Shown here one piece after another: positions 22,901 through 22,914 of a stretch of DNA of 22,914 nucleotides. The DNA is taken from the NCBI GenBank assembly GCA_934502905.1, contig CAKSVK010000042.1, positions 1 to 22,914 on the forward strand. The letters are read 5' to 3'. The notes beneath the pieces are model-generated. The model saw only the letters and a program-made list of their open reading frames with translations. It was not told where the DNA came from and searched no databases. Both the position numbers and the translations under genes were made by a program. Each line of letters opens with the position of its first letter. Within the stretch, counting starts at the first letter, position 1. The DNA comes from an uncultured Chitinophagaceae bacterium. GTDB taxonomy: Bacteria; Bacteroidota; Bacteroidia; Chitinophagales; Chitinophagaceae.

Positions 22901-22914
22901 GCTTTTTAGAACAC

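Larger units (their letters stand above)
22374..22914. other. Non-coding right end with degenerate repeats
   Basis: About 540 bp with no supportable gene. It includes a 10-bp palindrome CAGTATACTG (22443-22452) flanked by TGTCA direct repeats, a minus-strand TAGCTTTG (-7-like, 22492-22499) that could be a second distal promoter for the efflux operon, and two degenerate repeat blocks (22608-22705 and 22805-22900). The short reading frames here (for example 22540-22743 minus) have arginine-rich random composition and overlap the repeats. Confidence 0.6.

Overview
The window comes from the chromosome of a Bacteroidota bacterium, most likely a Chitinophagaceae-type soil or environmental member (the family is an inference). 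Evidence for the phylum: a SusC/SusD pair followed by accessory lipoproteins, a DUF4302 lipoprotein, almost no Shine-Dalgarno sequences, and at least five upstream regions with an exact copy of the Bacteroidota -7 promoter element TAnnTTTG. There are no tRNA or rRNA genes, no CRISPR array, no intact insertion sequence and no phage genes.

Layout, left to right. (1) 1-658: a repeat-like left edge, then a broken remnant of a GH36-like alpha-galactosidase in which N- and C-terminal pieces lie in different frames. (2) 838-3076, minus strand: a two-gene ion-homeostasis unit, a voltage-gated K+ channel with a C-terminal zinc ribbon followed by the Na+/H+ antiporter NhaA. (3) 3077-4355: a possible 18-residue lipopeptide ORF with its own promoter element, and an orphan 161-aa lipoprotein. 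(4) 4356-5423, minus strand: class II fructose-bisphosphate aldolase with a clear promoter element and a strong terminator. (5) 5424-5953: a 530-bp hairpin-rich gap ending in a terminator-like hairpin just before susC. (6) 5954-13701, plus strand: a five-gene nutrient-uptake operon: SusC, SusD, an HExxH zinc metallohydrolase lipoprotein, a DUF4302 lipoprotein and a short collagen-like lipoprotein, closed by a strong terminator at 13727-13754. (7) 13825-14442: an orphan lipocalin-like lipoprotein, tail-to-tail with hisF. (8) 14446-15204, minus strand: a hisF standing apart from any other histidine gene. (9) 15415-22322, minus strand: a complete tripartite RND efflux operon, tetR-tolC-adaptor-pump, whose promoter is overlapped by a 9-bp-arm inverted repeat that is very probably the TetR operator. 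(10) 22374-22914: non-coding, a mosaic of degenerate dispersed repeats. It shares an inverted 12-mer with the left edge of the window.

How the genes work together. The SusCD operon should bind and import a nutrient across the outer membrane. The zinc metallohydrolase and DUF4302 partners match, in order and family type, the Bacteroides SusCD systems thought to import oligopeptides, so peptide rather than glycan capture is the favoured inference; no glycoside hydrolase accompanies it. The efflux operon spans inner membrane (RND), periplasm (adaptor) and outer membrane (TolC-like), with its own repressor as first gene. The K+ channel and NhaA together suggest Na+/K+/pH control.

Most genes are ordinary. 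The items most worth a second look are the peptide-type SusCD operon with its collagen-like fifth gene, the leader hairpin before susC, the micro-lipopeptide ORF, and the overlapping operator and promoter of the efflux operon, which fixes a later tetR start.
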